Source: Pandoraea captiosa
GTDB taxonomy: Bacteria > Pseudomonadota > Gammaproteobacteria > Burkholderiales > Burkholderiaceae
Assembly: GCF_902459775.1 (NCBI RefSeq)
Contig: NZ_CABPSQ010000003.1
Span: 186,001 to 250,000, forward strand
Direction: 5' to 3'
DNA length: 64,000 nt
The notes under the pieces are model-generated. The model was not told the origin of the DNA. It was given only the letters and a program-made list of their open reading frames with translations, and did no database searches. Below, piece after piece: positions 49,124 to 57,763 of the stretch. The translations under genes and the position numbers were made by a program. How positions within the stretch are numbered: position 1 is the first letter of the stretch; the number at the start of each line of letters is the position of its first letter.

Positions 49124-50542
49124 TCAGAAGAATATCAGGGTCATCACAACGAACAGCGGCAGCAGAATCGCGCCCGACCACAGCATATAGCCAAAGAAGC
49201 TCGGCATGCGAATGCCGCGTTGCTCCGCAATCGCCTTGACCATGAAGTTCGGTGCATTGCCGATGTACGTGTTGGCCCCCATGAACACCGCCCCGGCCGA
49301 AATGGCCGCGAGCGTGGCGGCGCCGGTCGTCATTAACGTGGCCGCGTCACCGCCTGCCGTATTGAAGAAGACCAGATAGGTCGGTGCGTTGTCGAGGAAC
49401 GACGAGAGCACCCCCGTCGCCCAGAAGTACATCACGTTGTCCGGCGCACCGCCAGGCCCTGTCACCAGACGAATCACCCAGCCCAGCGCACCCGCTTCGC
49501 CCGCGCGCAGAATGGCCACTACCGGAATGATCGTGAGGAAGATGCCTGCGAACAGTTTCGCAACCTCCTTCATGGGCTCCCAGTTGAAGCCGTTCCCCTC
49601 ACGCGCGGTGCGGGGCGTGATTGCCAGCGAGATCAAGGTGACGACGACGAGGCCCGCATCACGCGCGAGATTCTGCAGCGCCACCGGCGTGCCGAACACG
49701 TTGAATTCGACGCCGGGCTTCCAGACGCCACTCATCAGCACCAGCCCCACGGCGGCGGCGAGCAACAGGAAATTGCGCTTGCCTTCGAGTCGCAACGGTG
49801 CGGCATGCGGTGTCGGGTCCAGTTCGTCGATCTGACGTTCGGTCTTCTGGCGAAAGTAATACGCATCGATCAGGAAGAACAGTCCCAACAGCACCGCACA
49901 GACGAAGAGCGTTTCCGGCCAGATGTGCGCGGTCGTCCAGAAGAAGTCCACCCCTTGCAGGAAGCCGAGGAAGAGCGGCGGATCGCCCAGCGGCGTGAGT
50001 GAGCCACCGGCGTTCGCCACCAGGAAAATGAAGAACACCACGACATGCACGTTGTGCTTGCGGTTGTCGTTGGCGCGAATGAGCGGGCGAATCAGCAGCA
50101 TGGCCGCCCCGGTCGTGCCCATGATGCTTGCAAGCACGGTGCCCAACGCCAGCAGCCCGGTGTTGAGCCACGGCCCGCCACGCAGGTTGCCGTGAACGCA
50201 GATGCCGCCGGCCGTGGTGAAAAGCGCGGTTAGCAGGACGACGAACGGGATGTACTCCGCGACAACGGCATGGACCGCGCCATACCATGCGGCGCCCGCG
50301 CCGTAGACCAGCGCGAAAGGCAGCAGGAACGCAGCCCCCCAGAACGCGGCGATCTTGCCGAAATGGTGATGCCAGAACGCGGGCGCAAGCAGTGGCCCGA
50401 GCGCGATCGAGAGCAGCAACCCGGCAAACGGCACACCCCACCAGGCGACGAGCTGCGCGCCATCCGGTCCGGCAGCGAACGCCGCCGGGCTTGCCACTGC
50501 GAGCCCCGCCGCAGCCGATGCTCCCAAAATCCCCTTATGCAT
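49124..50542 (-). CDS. NhaD-type sodium/proton antiporter family protein
   Basis: A 472-residue integral membrane protein with about 12-13 hydrophobic segments. The N-terminus looks like a signal anchor (MHKGILGASAAAGLAVASPAAFA). The conserved GTTGAAMLLIRPLIRAN and NAGGSLTPLGDPPLFLGFL blocks and a late SSFLDNAPTYLVFFN block are hallmarks of the ion-transporter superfamily that includes NhaD and ArsB. Na+/H+ exchange is the best guess; organic-acid transport is also possible. A perfect palindrome (50621-50636) lies 80 bases upstream. Confidence 0.88.
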   Translation of the reverse strand: MHKGILGASAAAGLAVASPAAFAAGPDGAQLVAWWGVPFAGLLLSIALGPLLAPAFWHHHFGKIAAFWGAAFLLPFALVYGAGAAWYGAVHAVVAEYIPFVVLLTALFTTAGGICVHGNLRGGPWLNTGLLALGTVLASIMGTTGAAMLLIRPLIRANDNRKHNVHVVVFFIFLVANAGGSLTPLGDPPLFLGFLQGVDFFWTTAHIWPETLFVCAVLLGLFFLIDAYYFRQKTERQIDELDPTPHAAPLRLEGKRNFLLLAAAVGLVLMSGVWKPGVEFNVFGTPVALQNLARDAGLVVVTLISLAITPRTAREGNGFNWEPMKEVAKLFAGIFLTIIPVVAILRAGEAGALGWVIRLVTGPGGAPDNVMYFWATGVLSSFLDNAPTYLVFFNTAGGDAATLMTTGAATLAAISAGAVFMGANTYIGNAPNFMVKAIAEQRGIRMPSFFGYMLWSGAILLPLFVVMTLIFF

Positions 50543-50839
50543 TGTTTCTGGTTCCTAGTGATTGATGGTCGACTGGGTACGAGTCGACATCCGCGCCGGA
50601 GTGCCCATAGCAGCATCAGCTTGGGATATATCCCAAAATCATCTGATGTATCTCGCGAAAACACCGATGCCGTCGACGTCCGGTCGCTTTGCGCAAGCAA
50701 CGTGCCCTGCCGCCGCGCTCCGGAACGCACGGATGAAAGACAGGGCCGATTCAACGTGGCTTGCGTGGCTTCGTTATGACGTCGTTATGGCGTCGCGTCG
50801 TCGTCAGCGCGTTGCATCGCTGTCGTCGCGCCGCGCCGC
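50543..50839. promoter_or_regulatory. Antiporter upstream region with 16-bp palindrome
   Basis: TTGGGATATATCCCAA at 50621-50636 is a perfect 16-bp palindrome, centred near a possible -10 (TATATC) for the antiporter gene. The rest holds a short direct repeat (TCGTTATG(A/G)CG, 50771-50792) and no gene. Confidence 0.5.
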
Positions 50840-51502
50840 TCAGGCGCCGTCGACGATGATGAGATGGACGCGGTAGGGGCCATGCGCCCCCAGCACCAGC
50901 GTTTGTTCGATATCGGCGGTGCGCGACGGGCCCGCAATGAAATTGGTCGCCCGCGAGAGCTGACCGCGCTCGCTGCGCATCAGCGCGAAGCCGTCTTCAT
51001 GCCCTGCCACGACGCGCGAGGCCGGCACGATCGCAATGTGCGTTTCCGGCAGCAATGTGGCGGAGGCAAAGGTCTCGGGACCCGACATCATCATCAGCGC
51101 GCCGGTCTCGGCAATGGCACAGAAGCAGCCGGTAATGCCGACGAGGTCTTCGCCATGCGGCTTGCGGAATTCCACCTGGCATCCCGCACTGGCCCAATCG
51201 AGCTCCCGCAGCGTCGGCCACGCGACCGCTTGCGTCGTGAGTGCGTTGGCTTGCAGGTAGGTTGCCGCGGCCGCCGGCACGTCCCGCATGGCGGGCACGC
51301 GTGTGATCGTGCTCGACAGCGCTTCGGCCTTGGCAATGAACGTTGCGATGAGGTCGGCGGACATGGCCGGACGCGGTCCCTGCGGGTGCCGCGCGAGATA
51401 GTCCTCGGCCGCTGCCTGCTCGTTCGCGCGAGCCACATCGGGACGATGCTGCGCGTTGCGAATGCGGGCAAAAATGCGATTGCGGGCGTCGGAGGTATCC
51501 AT
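50840..51502 (-). CDS. LutC/YkgG-family LUD-domain protein
   Basis: A 220-residue LUD-domain protein. The family ends as IEQTLVLGAHGPYRVHLIIVD, and GITGCFCAIAETGALMM (about residues 124-140) is the core motif. LutC acts with LutA (Fe-S) and LutB in L-lactate oxidation, but neither is adjacent; the neighbours are pncB upstream and the antiporter downstream. So it is an orphan copy and lactate use is not certain. The start MDTSDARN at 51502 is chosen from family length. Confidence 0.9.
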   Translation of the reverse strand: MDTSDARNRIFARIRNAQHRPDVARANEQAAAEDYLARHPQGPRPAMSADLIATFIAKAEALSSTITRVPAMRDVPAAAATYLQANALTTQAVAWPTLRELDWASAGCQVEFRKPHGEDLVGITGCFCAIAETGALMMMSGPETFASATLLPETHIAIVPASRVVAGHEDGFALMRSERGQLSRATNFIAGPSRTADIEQTLVLGAHGPYRVHLIIVDGA

Positions 51503-51741
51503 GAGCTGTCCTGTGAAGCCAACGCGCCGGTCTGCGGCCGGCGTCGTCACGTGTCGTCTCTCGAGGGCGCCGGCGCAAAGTCCGGCGGGCGTTGCGCAAT
51601 TATAGCGGGTGGCCCCGAGCGCGCGACGCGCGTTCGCGCACTATCGGAATCGTCTGCCCCTGCGCTCGGACATCGCCGTAGCGCATGCCTACATCAGTGC
51701 ACCGATCAGCACGCTAATCCGCACGTTTATCAGGACATCTA

Positions 51742-52935
51742 TCAACGCACTTTCACCGGCTCGGGAGCAATCTCGAACACTTGACGCAGATATGCCAGAT
51801 AAGCATCGTCGTCGCACATGTTCTTGCCCGGCGAGTCCGAGAGCTTCGCCACCGGCTGCCCGTTGCAGCGCACCATCTTGATGACGATTTGCAGCGGCTG
51901 ATAACCGAGGTCGTTGGTCAGGTTCGTGCCGACGCCGAACGCCAGCTTGCAGCGATCGCGAAAGCGTTCGAACAGTTGCAGCACCTTCGGAATATCGAGT
52001 CCGTCCGAGAAGATCATGGTCTTGGTGTGGGCGTCGACACGGTTCTGCGCGTAGTGCTCCAGCAGACGTTCGCCCCAGGCGAAGGGATCGCCGGAATCGT
52101 GGCGCGCCCCGTCGAACAACTTGCAGAAGTACATATCGAAGTCGCGCAGGAAGGCGGACATGCCGTAGACGTCCGAGAGCGCAATGCCCAGGTCGCCGCG
52201 ATACTCCTTCGCCCATGTCTCGAAGCCGAATATCTGCGAATCGCGCAGCCGCGGGCCGAGCGCCTGACACGCCTGAAGGTATTCGTGCGCCATGGTGCCG
52301 AGCGGTGTCAAACCGAGCTTCGAGGCGTAGTAGACATTGCTCGTACCTGCGAACTGGTCGCCGAGCTCGTCGCGCAGCGTGTGGATCACTTCCTCGTGCC
52401 ACTCCTTCGAGAAGCGGCGGCGTGTCCCGTAATCGGCGATTTTGCAGTCGCGATAGTCCACGCGCTCGGCGAGCATGCAGATCTTGTCCTTCAGGCGCTG
52501 TCGCCCTTCTTCATACGCCGGGGTGCGCTGCGTGTTGCGGAAGTACACCTCGTTGACGATGGCAAGGACCGGGATCTCGAAAAGAATCGTGTGAAGCCAC
52601 GGGCCCCGTATCGTGATGTCGATCTCGCCATTGCCTTTGGGCGACGGCTGCACGGTGATGTACTTCTCGTTCAGATGGAACAGGTCGAGAAAGTCGATGA
52701 AATCGCTCTTGATGAAGCGCATTGCGCCGAGATAGTGCAGTTCCGACTCGGTAAAGCGCAAGCCGCACAGCAGACGAATCTCGTCGCGGATTTCGTCGAC
52801 ATAGGGCGTGAGGTCCACGCCCTCGGTGCGACACTTGAAGCGGTATTCGACCTGTGCGGCGGGGAAGTGATGCAGGACCACCTGCATCATCGTGAACTTG
52901 TAGAGATCGGTATCGAGCAGCGACGTGATGATCAT
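51742..52935 (-). CDS. pncB: Nicotinate phosphoribosyltransferase
   Basis: A 397-residue enzyme of the NAD salvage (Preiss-Handler) route that joins nicotinate to PRPP, driven by ATP. The N-terminus [19 protein letters not shown] and the block [16 protein letters not shown], with the His phosphorylated in the cycle, are characteristic. DDGLDIPKV and [10 protein letters not shown] form the phosphate loop. The start [13 protein letters not shown] at 52935 matches homologues. It is divergent from fdxA. Confidence 0.96.
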   Translation of the reverse strand: MIITSLLDTDLYKFTMMQVVLHHFPAAQVEYRFKCRTEGVDLTPYVDEIRDEIRLLCGLRFTESELHYLGAMRFIKSDFIDFLDLFHLNEKYITVQPSPKGNGEIDITIRGPWLHTILFEIPVLAIVNEVYFRNTQRTPAYEEGRQRLKDKICMLAERVDYRDCKIADYGTRRRFSKEWHEEVIHTLRDELGDQFAGTSNVYYASKLGLTPLGTMAHEYLQACQALGPRLRDSQIFGFETWAKEYRGDLGIALSDVYGMSAFLRDFDMYFCKLFDGARHDSGDPFAWGERLLEHYAQNRVDAHTKTMIFSDGLDIPKVLQLFERFRDRCKLAFGVGTNLTNDLGYQPLQIVIKMVRCNGQPVAKLSDSPGKNMCDDDAYLAYLRQVFEIAPEPVKVR

Positions 52936-53228
52936 GACGACAGGCTCCGCTAGGAGCACTCACGAGAAAGCATCGAACGCTGCCACGCACGGGTGCATTC
53001 GCACATTCGCCAGGCAGCGCACAGGAACATCGATCATCGTACCGCAAAGCGGCGTCACGCATGACATCGCAGCCCGATTCGCGGCGCAGGCGCCTGCCTT
53101 CCGACGGGGATGTGTCGTGCCGCATCCAATGCCATTCGGCTCTCGCACCTGCGGCGGCGGGCTGCGTTACAATACGCGTTTTAACGGCCGGTCGAAGCCG
53201 TTTCGCGCCCTACTCTGGAGTTGTTGGC

Positions 53229-53552
53229 ATGACGCACGTTGTCACCGAAAGCTGCATCAAGTGTAAATTCACCGACTGTGTGGACGTTTGCCCCGTGGAC
53301 TGCTTCCGCGAAGGCCCGAACTTCCTGTCCATCGATCCGGACGAGTGCATCGACTGCGCGGTCTGCGTGGCCGAATGCCCGGTGAATGCCATTTATGCCG
53401 AAGAGGACGTGCCGGGCGACCAGCAGGAATTCATCGCACTGAACGCCGAACTCTCGCCGAACTGGCCGAGCATCACCAAGACGAAGCCGTCGCTGCCGGA
53501 CGCCGACGACTGGAAGGACGTCAAGGAAAAGCTGCATCTGCTCGAGCGTTAA
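53229..53552 (+). CDS. fdxA: 7Fe ferredoxin FdxA
   Basis: A 107-residue ferredoxin with one [3Fe-4S] and one [4Fe-4S] cluster. Cys9, Cys17 and Cys50 bind the 3Fe cluster and Cys21, Cys40, Cys43 and Cys46 the 4Fe cluster ([17 protein letters not shown] and [13 protein letters not shown]), matching Azotobacter FdI-type proteins. It has the usual 50-residue C-terminal extension. GGAG is 8 bases upstream. It precedes the tRNA-Asn pair. Confidence 0.96.
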   Translation: MTHVVTESCIKCKFTDCVDVCPVDCFREGPNFLSIDPDECIDCAVCVAECPVNAIYAEEDVPGDQQEFIALNAELSPNWPSITKTKPSLPDADDWKDVKEKLHLLER

Positions 53553-53635
53553 TCGGCGTCGAGGCGAACGCCGAGCCGCAAGCGTGACTCCGGCGGCTTT
53601 CGCACTGTGAACGCAGAAAAAATGCGCTCTGAGTG

Positions 53636-53665
53636 TTGACAGCGTGTAAAAACCGCCACTATAAT
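53636..53665 (+). promoter_or_regulatory. Consensus sigma-70 promoter of tRNA-Asn
   Basis: Perfect TTGACA (53636-53641) and perfect TATAAT (53660-53665) with an 18-base spacer lie 16 bases before the first tRNA-Asn. Confidence 0.93.
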
Positions 53666-53680
53666 CGCTTTCTCTTTTGA

Positions 53681-53756
53681 TCCCCGATAGCTCAGTTGGT
53701 AGAGCGCCGGACTGTTAATCCGTAGGTCCCTGGTTCGAGCCCAGGTCGGGGAGCCA
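53681..53756 (+). tRNA. tRNA-Asn (GTT), first copy
   Basis: A 76-nt cloverleaf with encoded CCA. The acceptor TCCCCGA pairs with TCGGGGA, and the anticodon loop CTGTTAA reads GTT. A terminator follows it. Confidence 0.97.
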
Positions 53757-53773
53757 AGAATACCGAAGCGATG

Positions 53774-53801
53774 GCCTCGCTCCCGCGAGGCTTTTGTTTT
53801 A
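53774..53801 (+). terminator. Terminator between the two tRNA-Asn genes
   Basis: GCCTCGC (53774-53780) and GCGAGGC (53785-53791) form a stem, followed by TTTTGTTTT. The second tRNA-Asn therefore depends on readthrough or a promoter in the 41 bases between. Confidence 0.85.
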
Positions 53802-53842
53802 GTCGATGCATCGTGACAGCGGTGCATGACTGCCAAGTTTGA

Positions 53843-53918
53843 TCCTCGATAGCTCAGTCGGTAGAGCGCCGGACTGTTAATCCGTAGGTCCCTGGTTCGA
53901 GCCCAGGTCGAGGAGCCA
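53843..53918 (+). tRNA. tRNA-Asn (GTT), second copy
   Basis: Same as the first copy except T for C at acceptor position 4, matched by A for G at its partner, and C for T in the D-loop. CCA is encoded. The paired change keeps the stem intact. Confidence 0.97.
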
Positions 53919-53925
53919 AAACACG

Positions 53926-53953
53926 AAAAAGCCCGTCTTTGACGGGCTTTTTT
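53926..53953 (+). terminator. Terminator after second tRNA-Asn
   Basis: GCCCGTC (53931-53937) and GACGGGC (53941-53947) with a TTT loop, flanked by A5 and T6. It is 7 bases past the CCA end. Confidence 0.94.
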
Positions 53954-54103
53954 GTTTTCTGCGACGCAAACGACACCGCACCGACGCAGTCACCTGCCAA
54001 TGCACTGAAGAAGCCAGCGAAGCCAAAGAAAGCGGGGCGCACTCAGGCGCCCCGCGTTCACATCAAAACCCACCGAATTGCTTCACCGTCCACCGTTGGA
54101 GAC

Positions 54104-55429
54104 TCACTCGCTCGCGGGCGCACCGATGGCAACCGACGGGCTCGTCGACGTCTTCGCGCTGTGGCTGTTCTCGGCTTCGATCCAACGGCGACGCATCGGG
54201 GCAAGCACGAACTTCGCCCCCACAGCCGCCACGATGCTGATGCTCGCCGCCGCAATGAACACACGGTCCCAGTGACCGCCGACCGCCAGCACCGAAGCCA
54301 GCGGCACCAGCAAGGCTGCCGTGCCCTTGGCGGTGTACAGCGTACCGGCATTGGACGCCGCATTCTTGCTGCCAAACGTGTCCGCGCACAGCGCCGGGAA
54401 AATCGAGAAGATTTCGCCCCAGCACAGGAAGGTCATCGCTGCGAAGAACACGAACATGTACGGGTTCTGACCGAAGTGCATCAGACCGAGCATCGCCACA
54501 CCTTCACCAAGGAAGATGATGAACATGGCATTCTCGCGGCCGATCTTGTCCGAGACGAAGCCACACAGCGGACGCGTAAAGCCGTTGCACAGGTTGTCGA
54601 TCGACAGGGTCATCGTCAGCAGCGGCAGCGTGGCGCCGAACAGCGTCATCGGCATCGATGCAATGCCGTAGTCCTTCGCGATCGGGCCAATCTGCGCCGT
54701 CGCCATCAGACCGCCTGCGGCCACGGCAACGAAGCAGATGTAGATCACCCAGAACACCGGTGTGCGAATCATCTGACCCGACGTGTAATCCTGCTTGGTC
54801 GCCAGATTGCGTCGCGACACGGTCGCGCCCTTCGGCGCACGCGGCTTGACCAGCAGCAGCGCGAGGATGAAGATCGCCACGCCCTGCACGATACCGAAGT
54901 TGAAGAACGCGGCCTCGTAACCCGACGAACGAATCATGTTCGCAATCGGAATCACCGTGATGGCAGCACCGGCGCCGAAGCCCGCCGCCGTGAGACCTGC
55001 GGCAAGACCGCGCTTGTCCGGGAACCACTTCAACGCATTACCCACGCAGGTGCCGTACACGCAACCCGCCCCGATCCCTGCGATGACCGCCGCCGTGTAC
55101 AGCACGGTCAGCGATTCGGCGTAGGAATACATGATCCACGACAGACCCACGCAAACCGCGCCACCCGCGACCACGGGACGCGGGCCAAACCGGTCCACGA
55201 GCCAGCCCTCGATCGGCACCAGCCACGTTTCCACCACGATGAAGATCGAGAACGCCACCTGAATGGCCGCCACGCCCCAATGGTGCTTTGCCTCCATCGG
55301 TTCGACGAATAGCGTCCACGAATATTGCAGATTGGCCACAAGGCCCATACAGATAATGCCGATCACCAGTTGTGACCAGCGCCCTCCCAGAAAAGAGGTC
55401 TTCTCCTCCGGTTGCGCAGCTGCTTGCAT
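54104..55429 (-). CDS. OFA-family MFS transporter (oxalate/formate antiporter-like)
   Basis: A 441-residue, 12-helix major facilitator protein. The N-terminal helix block SQLVIGIICMGLVANLQYSW and GWLVDRFGPRPVV (loop 2-3 signature) match the oxalate:formate antiporter family. RGLAAGLTAAGFGAGA lies in helix 5. The substrate could be oxalate, formate or another small carboxylate. GGAGGCAAG 5 bases upstream fixes the start at 55429. It lies 1.2 kb from the FadR-type gene of the glc cluster, which it may serve by importing C2 acids; this link is inference. Confidence 0.9.
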   Translation of the reverse strand: MQAAAQPEEKTSFLGGRWSQLVIGIICMGLVANLQYSWTLFVEPMEAKHHWGVAAIQVAFSIFIVVETWLVPIEGWLVDRFGPRPVVAGGAVCVGLSWIMYSYAESLTVLYTAAVIAGIGAGCVYGTCVGNALKWFPDKRGLAAGLTAAGFGAGAAITVIPIANMIRSSGYEAAFFNFGIVQGVAIFILALLLVKPRAPKGATVSRRNLATKQDYTSGQMIRTPVFWVIYICFVAVAAGGLMATAQIGPIAKDYGIASMPMTLFGATLPLLTMTLSIDNLCNGFTRPLCGFVSDKIGRENAMFIIFLGEGVAMLGLMHFGQNPYMFVFFAAMTFLCWGEIFSIFPALCADTFGSKNAASNAGTLYTAKGTAALLVPLASVLAVGGHWDRVFIAAASISIVAAVGAKFVLAPMRRRWIEAENSHSAKTSTSPSVAIGAPASE

Positions 55430-55642
55430 GACTTGCCTCCTGTTCCTGTCAGACGATTGACGTCGGCCCGCGATTCGTTGTGCGGTGCCCGACGCCATCG
55501 CGTGCGGCCGCGCGCCCCACAAAGGGGTTCGCGCAAACGGCACGCCTCCTGGCGTTGCGTGCGGCTCATGCGTGGCCGCTTGATCGCGGAGCGCTACCTG
55601 GCGGCAGGCTCGCAGGGCTTGTGCCCCGGCTGACTGACTCTC

Positions 55643-55664
55643 GGAAGTGCCAAGGGACACTTCC
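55643..55664. promoter_or_regulatory. Inverted repeat upstream of the OFA transporter
   Basis: GGAAGTG and CACTTCC are separated by 8 bases, 214 bases before the transporter start. It may be an operator or the end of a leader hairpin; no T-run follows. Confidence 0.4.
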
Positions 55665-56527
55665 GGCCCCCACTTCGGCGCGGCGACGCAGACTTTTTCG
55701 GGAAGTCCACGCCGGCAAGTTGCCGACTGCCGAAGGGTGACTGGTGATGCAAATTCGAGTGCGGACCGGCTTGCGTTGTCGGCGTATCACGATGGACCGC
55801 GTAGATCGCATCGCAAGCCTGGTCCCGTCACTCAGGCGGGCGCGCCTCGCGGACGCGTAATCGCCGGATCGCCTGCCCACGACTGGCAGCAGGGAGATGA
55901 GGAACACCCCAGTACACGAACGACTTCCGTGAGTACTGAAGGCGGATGCGACAGGGCAGCCGGTGCGCGACAAACGTCGCACGAAGACTGCCCGAAAGAA
56001 AATGCGTGCTTACCCAACTGATGTCTCCGATGAATACCGTGCCGCCTCGACCCCATCGAATTTCCCCCGGCGATTTCACGGGCGCACGACAGGCCGTTTC
56101 GACACTTTGAATCTGATATACAAGATTCAATATATCGAATTAAGTATTTTTTATGGTTCCAAAATTAGTCGATGGCCGGAGCACTGTCAACCCGAGAGCG
56201 CCCTGAGGGGCGTGTCGAACGTGTCAGGCCGGCCCCGGAGGCGTCGCTTGAAATGCCCCGGAGGTAAGCGCTCGATAACCGGCAAACCGAGACAGACCGC
56301 GCCGTTGCGAGGGGCGATGCTTCAGATCGACAGTCGGGCTGCCCCCGGCAGATGAATGCCACCGGGTACCGAGGTCAGGGAAAACGATGAGAGTTTGACG
56401 GGTCTTGTCCGCCCTCCGAGCGAGGGCTTCCGTCATGGGGTGGTCCGGGATTGTCCCCGGACTCTCGTGGGACTGTTGCCGCAAGAATCAGACAGGAAAA
56501 ATCGGAAGAAACTGGGGAGAAGCCGCC

Positions 56528-56568
56528 TGAGAGCCACCTGAGAGCCACCTGAGAGCCACCTGAGAGCC
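56528..56568. repeat. 11-bp tandem repeat, 3.7 copies
   Basis: TGAGAGCCACC is repeated three times exactly, then TGAGAGCC, about 95 bases after the FadR-type gene's stop. Confidence 0.9.
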
Positions 56569-56662
56569 GTCAGCGTGTCGCCTGGAAGTTGCATTTTCAG
56601 CACTACCGGCGCTCGGCGCGCGCGGGAAACGTCGATCCAGGCGACCAGGTCGCTCCGGCCGA

Positions 56663-57508
56663 TCAGGCCGATTCAGTCGGATCGCCGGAATTGTTGCGGA
56701 TGAAGGTCAGGTGCTCGTGCAACGACCGCTGCGCACTGCCGACATCGTGGGACGCCACGGCATTGAAGATGCGGCGGTGCTGGTCGATGAGTTCCGCCAG
56801 ATCTGCCCCATGTCCGACAATCGCGCGGTAATTGTCGACGACCGATCCTCTCAGCAACTCGAAGATCGCGTGCATCAGATGCACCAGCACGAGGTTGTGC
56901 GTGGCTTCCGCGAGCGCCAGGTGAAAGTGCGCGTCGAGTTCCGGCACGCGGGTCAGAAGCGATTGCCCCCGGGCATCTCCCTCGCCATCGAGTCCGTCGC
57001 GCCCGGCTGCGTAAGCCGCCTCCAGCGCTTCGAGCGCTTGCGACAGTCGGGCGATGTCCTCCGGCGTGGCGCGCTCCGCAGCCAGTTCCACAGCCTTGGC
57101 TTCCAGCACTTCGCGCATTTCCAGTACGTCGTCCACCGTCTTGCTATGACGCGACATCAATTGCGACAGCGGTTCGGCGAGCAGCGGCTGGCTGGCGTTG
57201 GCGACCAGATAACCGCCGCCGGCGCGGCCGACGATCAGTCCCCGCGACTCAAGACGCAAAAGGGCTTCGCGCAGCGACGGACGCGACACGCCCATCTGCT
57301 GCGCCAGATCGCGCTCGGACGGCAACGCGGAGCCCGGTGCGAGCCGGCCTTCGACGACCATCGTCTCCAGTTGTTCGTAGACCATGTCGGACAGCCGCAG
57401 GCGCGGCGGTGGCGTGACCGGCGCAAAACTGGCGACGGCCCCCGACGACCCGTTGGATTCGCTGGCAGAAAGAGTGGACATAGGCAGGGACGACTCGTTG
57501 GACGGCAT
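56663..57508 (-). CDS. FadR/GntR-family regulator of the glc cluster
   Basis: A 281-residue regulator. The GntR winged helix lies at about residues 35-105 (RLSDMVYEQLETMV, then SERDLAQQMGVSRPSLREALLRLES). The FadR C-domain (FCD) is helical, with metal-site residues in ELDAHFHLALAEATHN and EHLTF. It is divergent from glcD, so GlcC- or LldR-like control of the glycolate genes is likely. The palindrome at 57686-57699 between them fits its operator. MPSNESS at 57508 is taken as start; 57547 (GTG) and 57481 are alternatives. Confidence 0.88.
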   Translation of the reverse strand: MPSNESSLPMSTLSASESNGSSGAVASFAPVTPPPRLRLSDMVYEQLETMVVEGRLAPGSALPSERDLAQQMGVSRPSLREALLRLESRGLIVGRAGGGYLVANASQPLLAEPLSQLMSRHSKTVDDVLEMREVLEAKAVELAAERATPEDIARLSQALEALEAAYAAGRDGLDGEGDARGQSLLTRVPELDAHFHLALAEATHNLVLVHLMHAIFELLRGSVVDNYRAIVGHGADLAELIDQHRRIFNAVASHDVGSAQRSLHEHLTFIRNNSGDPTESA

Positions 57509-57685
57509 GTCGGCTTCGGTTCTCGACAGAAAAATCACAGACGCCACGATACAGGATGCGGCTCGGCTTCGGGCGTACCCACTTCACCGTCCCTAGCCCG
57601 GCGCGACTAGAGGATCTTCCTCAAATATAGGGTTAACCCGGTAGTCGAAATCGGATCATTCCCTTTACGATGACGTCATCCGACA

Positions 57686-57699
57686 ACTGGTCGACCAGT
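57686..57699. promoter_or_regulatory. Operator-like palindrome before glcD
   Basis: ACTGGTCGACCAGT is a perfect 14-bp palindrome, followed by a second arm pair TCTAC/GTAGA at 57699-57710. TGGT-N-ACCA is the pattern bound by FadR-type GntR regulators, and the neighbour is such a regulator. Confidence 0.7.
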
Positions 57700-57763
57700 C
57701 TACCAGTAGACCAACGCCAGTGAACTGTCATTACACGTCAACGATCGTCCGAGAGCAAGCCCC

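Larger units (their letters stand above)
55430..56662. other. 1.2-kb gene-free region with repeats and AT-rich island
   Basis: No frame here shows family motifs or a good start. I see an inverted repeat GGAAGTG/CACTTCC at 55643-55664, a second (GAATCT/AGATTC, 56109-56128) inside an AT-rich island at about 56105-56165, and an 11-bp tandem repeat at 56528-56568. It could be a decayed gene, a long regulatory region or unknown small RNA; nothing decides between them. Confidence 0.5.

Noticed and set aside
53939-55312. 457-codon plus-strand frame opposite the OFA transporter
   Set aside because: Antisense to clear membrane helices; translation is Arg/His-rich and has no domain.
56224-56484. 86-codon minus-strand frame in the gene-free region
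   Set aside because: No ribosome site or recognised motif and unusual composition; kept only as part of the unexplained gap.
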